NCBI GenBank assembly: GCA_039798005.1
Contig: JBDKGV010000064.1
Span: 1-16,192 of the forward strand
Origin: JBDKGV01 sp039798005
GTDB taxonomy: Bacteria > Fibrobacterota > Fibrobacteria > UBA5070
Reading direction: 5' to 3'
Length of the DNA stretch: 16,192 nucleotides
How positions within the stretch are numbered: position 1 is the first letter of the stretch; every line of letters begins with the position of its first letter. The position numbers were made by a program, and so were the translations under genes. The notes beneath the pieces were generated by a model, which had not been told where the DNA came from, ran no database searches, and saw only the letters and a program-made list of their open reading frames with translations. Of the stretch, positions 13,972-16,192 are shown piece after piece.

Positions 13972-16192
13972 TTGGCGCGTTACGACCATCGCAAGCTAGA
14001 ACCCAAGTGGCAGCGCCATTGGGTCGAGAACAAGACCTTCCGCACCCCGGCGATCCAGGATCTCGATACGACAAAGCCCAAGGCCTACATCCTGGACATG
14101 TTCCCCTACCCCAGCGGTTCGGGACTCCACGTGGGCCATCCCGAAGGCTACACGGCGACAGATATTGTCAGCCGCTTCAAGCGCATGCAGGGGCACAACG
14201 TGCTGCACCCGATGGGCTGGGACGCATTTGGATTGCCCGCCGAGCAGTACGCCTTGCGCACCGGCACGCATCCGGCGATCACGACCAAGAAGAACGTGGA
14301 CACCTTCCGCAAGCAGATCCAGGCGCTGGGACTCTCGTACGACTGGGACCGCGAGGTGGACACCACCGACCAGTCCTACTACAAGTGGACCCAGTGGATC
14401 TTCTGCCGTCTCTATGAGACTTGGTACGACCCCGCCATCGGCAAGGGACGCCCCATTGCCGAGCTTGAGATCCCGTCTGAGGTGAAGGCCCAAGGCGAAA
14501 CGGCTGTGACAGAATTTGTCGCATCCAAGCGCTTGGCCTACATGGCTCAGGTGTCGGTGAACTGGTGCGAGGCCATGAAGGCCGTGATGGCCAATGAAGA
14601 GGTCACCTCCGAAGGCCGCTCGGTGGAGGGTAACCACCCGGTGGTCAAGCGCCCCATGCGCCAGTGGATGCTGCGCATCCCGCTCTATGCCGAGCGCCTG
14701 ATCGACGATCTTGAGGGCCTGGACTGGCCCGAGGCCATCAAGGAGATGCAGCGCAACTGGGTGGGCAAGTCCCACGGCGCCGAGGTCGACTTCCAGGTGA
14801 CCGGCCACGAGGCCAAGATCCGCGTCTACACCACCCGCCCTGACACGCTCTTTGGCGCAACCTACATGGTGCTGGCCCCCGAGCACCGTTTGGTGAAGGA
14901 GATCACCACCGCGGAGCAGGCCGCTGCCGTGGCGGACTACCAGGAGAAGGCCGCGCGCAAGTCCGACCTCGAGCGCACCGACTTGGCCAAGGGGAAGTCG
15001 GGCGTGTGGACAGGTGCCACCGCGACAAATCCTGTCAATGGGAAGCAGATCCCGGTGTGGATCTCGGACTACGTGCTTTCCACCTACGGCACCGGCGCCA
15101 TCATGGCCGTGCCCGCCCACGACACCCGCGACTGGGAGTTCGCCAAGGCCTTCGACCTGCCCATCCTGCGCGTGCTGGATGGCGGCAAGGAGGACGAGTG
15201 CTTCCCCGAGGACGGGCCGCACATCAACTCCGCAAACGACGAGATCTCGCTCGACGGCCTGGGCTTGGATGAAGCGGTGCAGAAGATCACTTCGTGGCTC
15301 GTGTCCAAGGGACTGGGCGAGGCCAAGGTCAATTACCGCCTGCGCGACTGGCTCTTCTCCCGCCAGCGCTACTGGGGCGAGCCGTTCCCCTTGATCCATT
15401 GGGAAGACGGCACCATCACGCGTGTGGCGGACGAGGAGCTTCCGGTCAAGCTTCCCGAGATGGAGCGCTTCGAGCCCTCGGGCACCGGCGAGTCGCCCCT
15501 TGCCAACGCCACCGAGTGGCTGCATGTGACGGATCCTGTCACGGGAATGAAGGGCCGCCGCGAGACCAACACCATGCCGCAGTGGGCAGGCTCGTGCTGG
15601 TACTACCTGCGCTATATCGATCCCAAGAACGACCAGGCGCTGATCTCCCCGGAAGCCGCCAAGTATTGGTTGCCGGTGGACCTGTATATCGGCGGTGCCG
15701 AGCACGCCGTGCTGCATCTTCTTTACAGCCGCTTCTGGCACAAGGTGCTCTTCGATCTGGGGATCGTGGACACGGTCGAGCCGTTCCAGCGCCTCTTCAA
15801 CCAGGGCATGATCCTGGCCTACGCCTACGAGGACTCCCGCAAGGCGATCGTCCCGACCCCGCAGATGGTCGAGCGCGACGGTGGATACTACCACGCCGAA
15901 AGCGGTGAGAAGCTCACCCAGATCGTGGCGAAGATGTCGAAGTCGTTGGGCAACGTCGTGACTCCGGACGAGATCTGCGAAAGCCACGGCGCCGACGCCA
16001 TGCGTCTGTACCTGATGTTCATGGGACCGCTCGAGCGCGCCAAGCCCTGGCAGACCGCGGGCTTGGAGGGTCTGGTGCGCTTCCTGCAGCGGGTGTGGCG
16101 CCTGGTGGTGGACGAGGAGAGCGAGACGAATACTGTCAAACCCTTCGCGGACGTCGAGACGGAGGCTTTGGAGCGCCTGCGCCACCAGACCA
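13972..16192 (+). CDS. leuS: leucyl-tRNA synthetase (partial, C-terminus off the right edge)
   Basis: The frame is open for 740 codons to the window edge. The enzyme charges tRNA-Leu. PYPSGSGLHVGHPEG carries the HIGH-type motif (HVGH). GTGAIMAVPAHDTRDWEFA and TTRPDTLFGATY belong to the CP1 editing domain, RDWLFSRQRYWGEP precedes the closing core, and AKMSKSLGNVV is the KMSKS loop. Compared with E. coli LeuS, an extra segment of about 30 residues (about 150-180, GKGRPIAELEIPSEV) sits before the RLAYMAQ strand. The start is TTG at 13972, chosen because AAGGAG lies 7 nt upstream and MARYDHRKLEPKWQ is the expected N-terminus; no ATG fits. The anticodon-binding domain is largely outside the window. 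Confidence 0.95.
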   Translation, partial: MARYDHRKLEPKWQRHWVENKTFRTPAIQDLDTTKPKAYILDMFPYPSGSGLHVGHPEGYTATDIVSRFKRMQGHNVLHPMGWDAFGLPAEQYALRTGTHPAITTKKNVDTFRKQIQALGLSYDWDREVDTTDQSYYKWTQWIFCRLYETWYDPAIGKGRPIAELEIPSEVKAQGETAVTEFVASKRLAYMAQVSVNWCEAMKAVMANEEVTSEGRSVEGNHPVVKRPMRQWMLRIPLYAERLIDDLEGLDWPEAIKEMQRNWVGKSHGAEVDFQVTGHEAKIRVYTTRPDTLFGATYMVLAPEHRLVKEITTAEQAAAVADYQEKAARKSDLERTDLAKGKSGVWTGATATNPVNGKQIPVWISDYVLSTYGTGAIMAVPAHDTRDWEFAKAFDLPILRVLDGGKEDECFPEDGPHINSANDEISLDGLGLDEAVQKITSWLVSKGLGEAKVNYRLRDWLFSRQRYWGEPFPLIHWEDGTITRVADEELPVKLPEMERFEPSGTGESPLANATEWLHVTDPVTGMKGRRETNTMPQWAGSCWYYLRYIDPKNDQALISPEAAKYWLPVDLYIGGAEHAVLHLLYSRFWHKVLFDLGIVDTVEPFQRLFNQGMILAYAYEDSRKAIVPTPQMVERDGGYYHAESGEKLTQIVAKMSKSLGNVVTPDEICESHGADAMRLYLMFMGPLERAKPWQTAGLEGLVRFLQRVWRLVVDEESETNTVKPFADVETEALERLRHQT

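Noticed and set aside
13996..16185. Minus-strand open frame of 729 codons opposite leuS.
   Set aside because: leuS on the plus strand has all its synthetase motifs. The antisense frame is open because the matching codons are rare in GC-rich genes; its product is His/Gly/Leu-rich with no domain.

Overview
The window comes from a GC-rich (roughly 60%) Gram-negative bacterium. An outer membrane is implied by a BamD-type lipoprotein, a PilQ-type secretin and a second small lipoprotein. Anaerobic or facultative metabolism is implied by pyruvate formate-lyase with its activase. The mix of genes (secretin, Hanks-type kinase, PFL, an endonuclease III without the usual fourth cluster cysteine, a leucyl-tRNA synthetase with an extra segment) would fit the Fibrobacterota/FCB part of the tree or a deltaproteobacterial-like lineage. 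That placement is inference and weak. Nearly all of the DNA is compact chromosomal core sequence. I see no insertion sequence, prophage, CRISPR array, tRNA or integration site.

Layout. (1) 1-709, minus: a metallo-beta-lactamase-fold hydrolase cut by the left edge. (2) 710-831: a divergent control region with a near-perfect CRP-type palindrome. It sits at about -41.5 from the expected start of the next gene and about -82 from the start of the hydrolase. (3) 832-1210, plus: rnpB, the RNase P RNA, with an unusual P4 core. (4) 1284-4410, plus: a BamD-like TPR lipoprotein followed by a PilQ/GspD-type secretin. (5) 4411-5992, minus: a coupled cluster in the order 41-residue lipoprotein, rsmA (ksgA), nth, each overlapping the next by 4 nt. 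Its last stop codon abuts that of the secretin gene. (6) 6083-6559, plus: a Fur-family regulator. (7) 6637-9237, plus: aspartate aminotransferase, a C-terminally anchored Ser/Thr kinase and a YraN-family nuclease-like protein, overlapping one another. (8) 9281-13620, minus: pflB, an AAA+/DUF4143 ATPase, then pflA; the ATPase gene overlaps pflA. (9) 13621-13971: the divergent pflB/leuS intergenic region. (10) 13972-16192, plus: leuS from a TTG start, cut by the right edge.

How the genes work together. The envelope genes (bamD, pilQ) make outer-membrane assembly or pilus/secretion parts. rnpB, rsmA and leuS serve RNA processing, ribosome maturation and tRNA charging. pflB and pflA form the anaerobic acetyl-CoA/formate route. 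The most interesting points are the CRP-type site that appears to serve both rnpB and a cyclic-nucleotide-phosphodiesterase-like gene, the altered P4 helix of RNase P RNA, and the ATPase placed between pflB and pflA with its own apparently leaderless promoter. No clearly new multi-gene defence or mobile system is visible.
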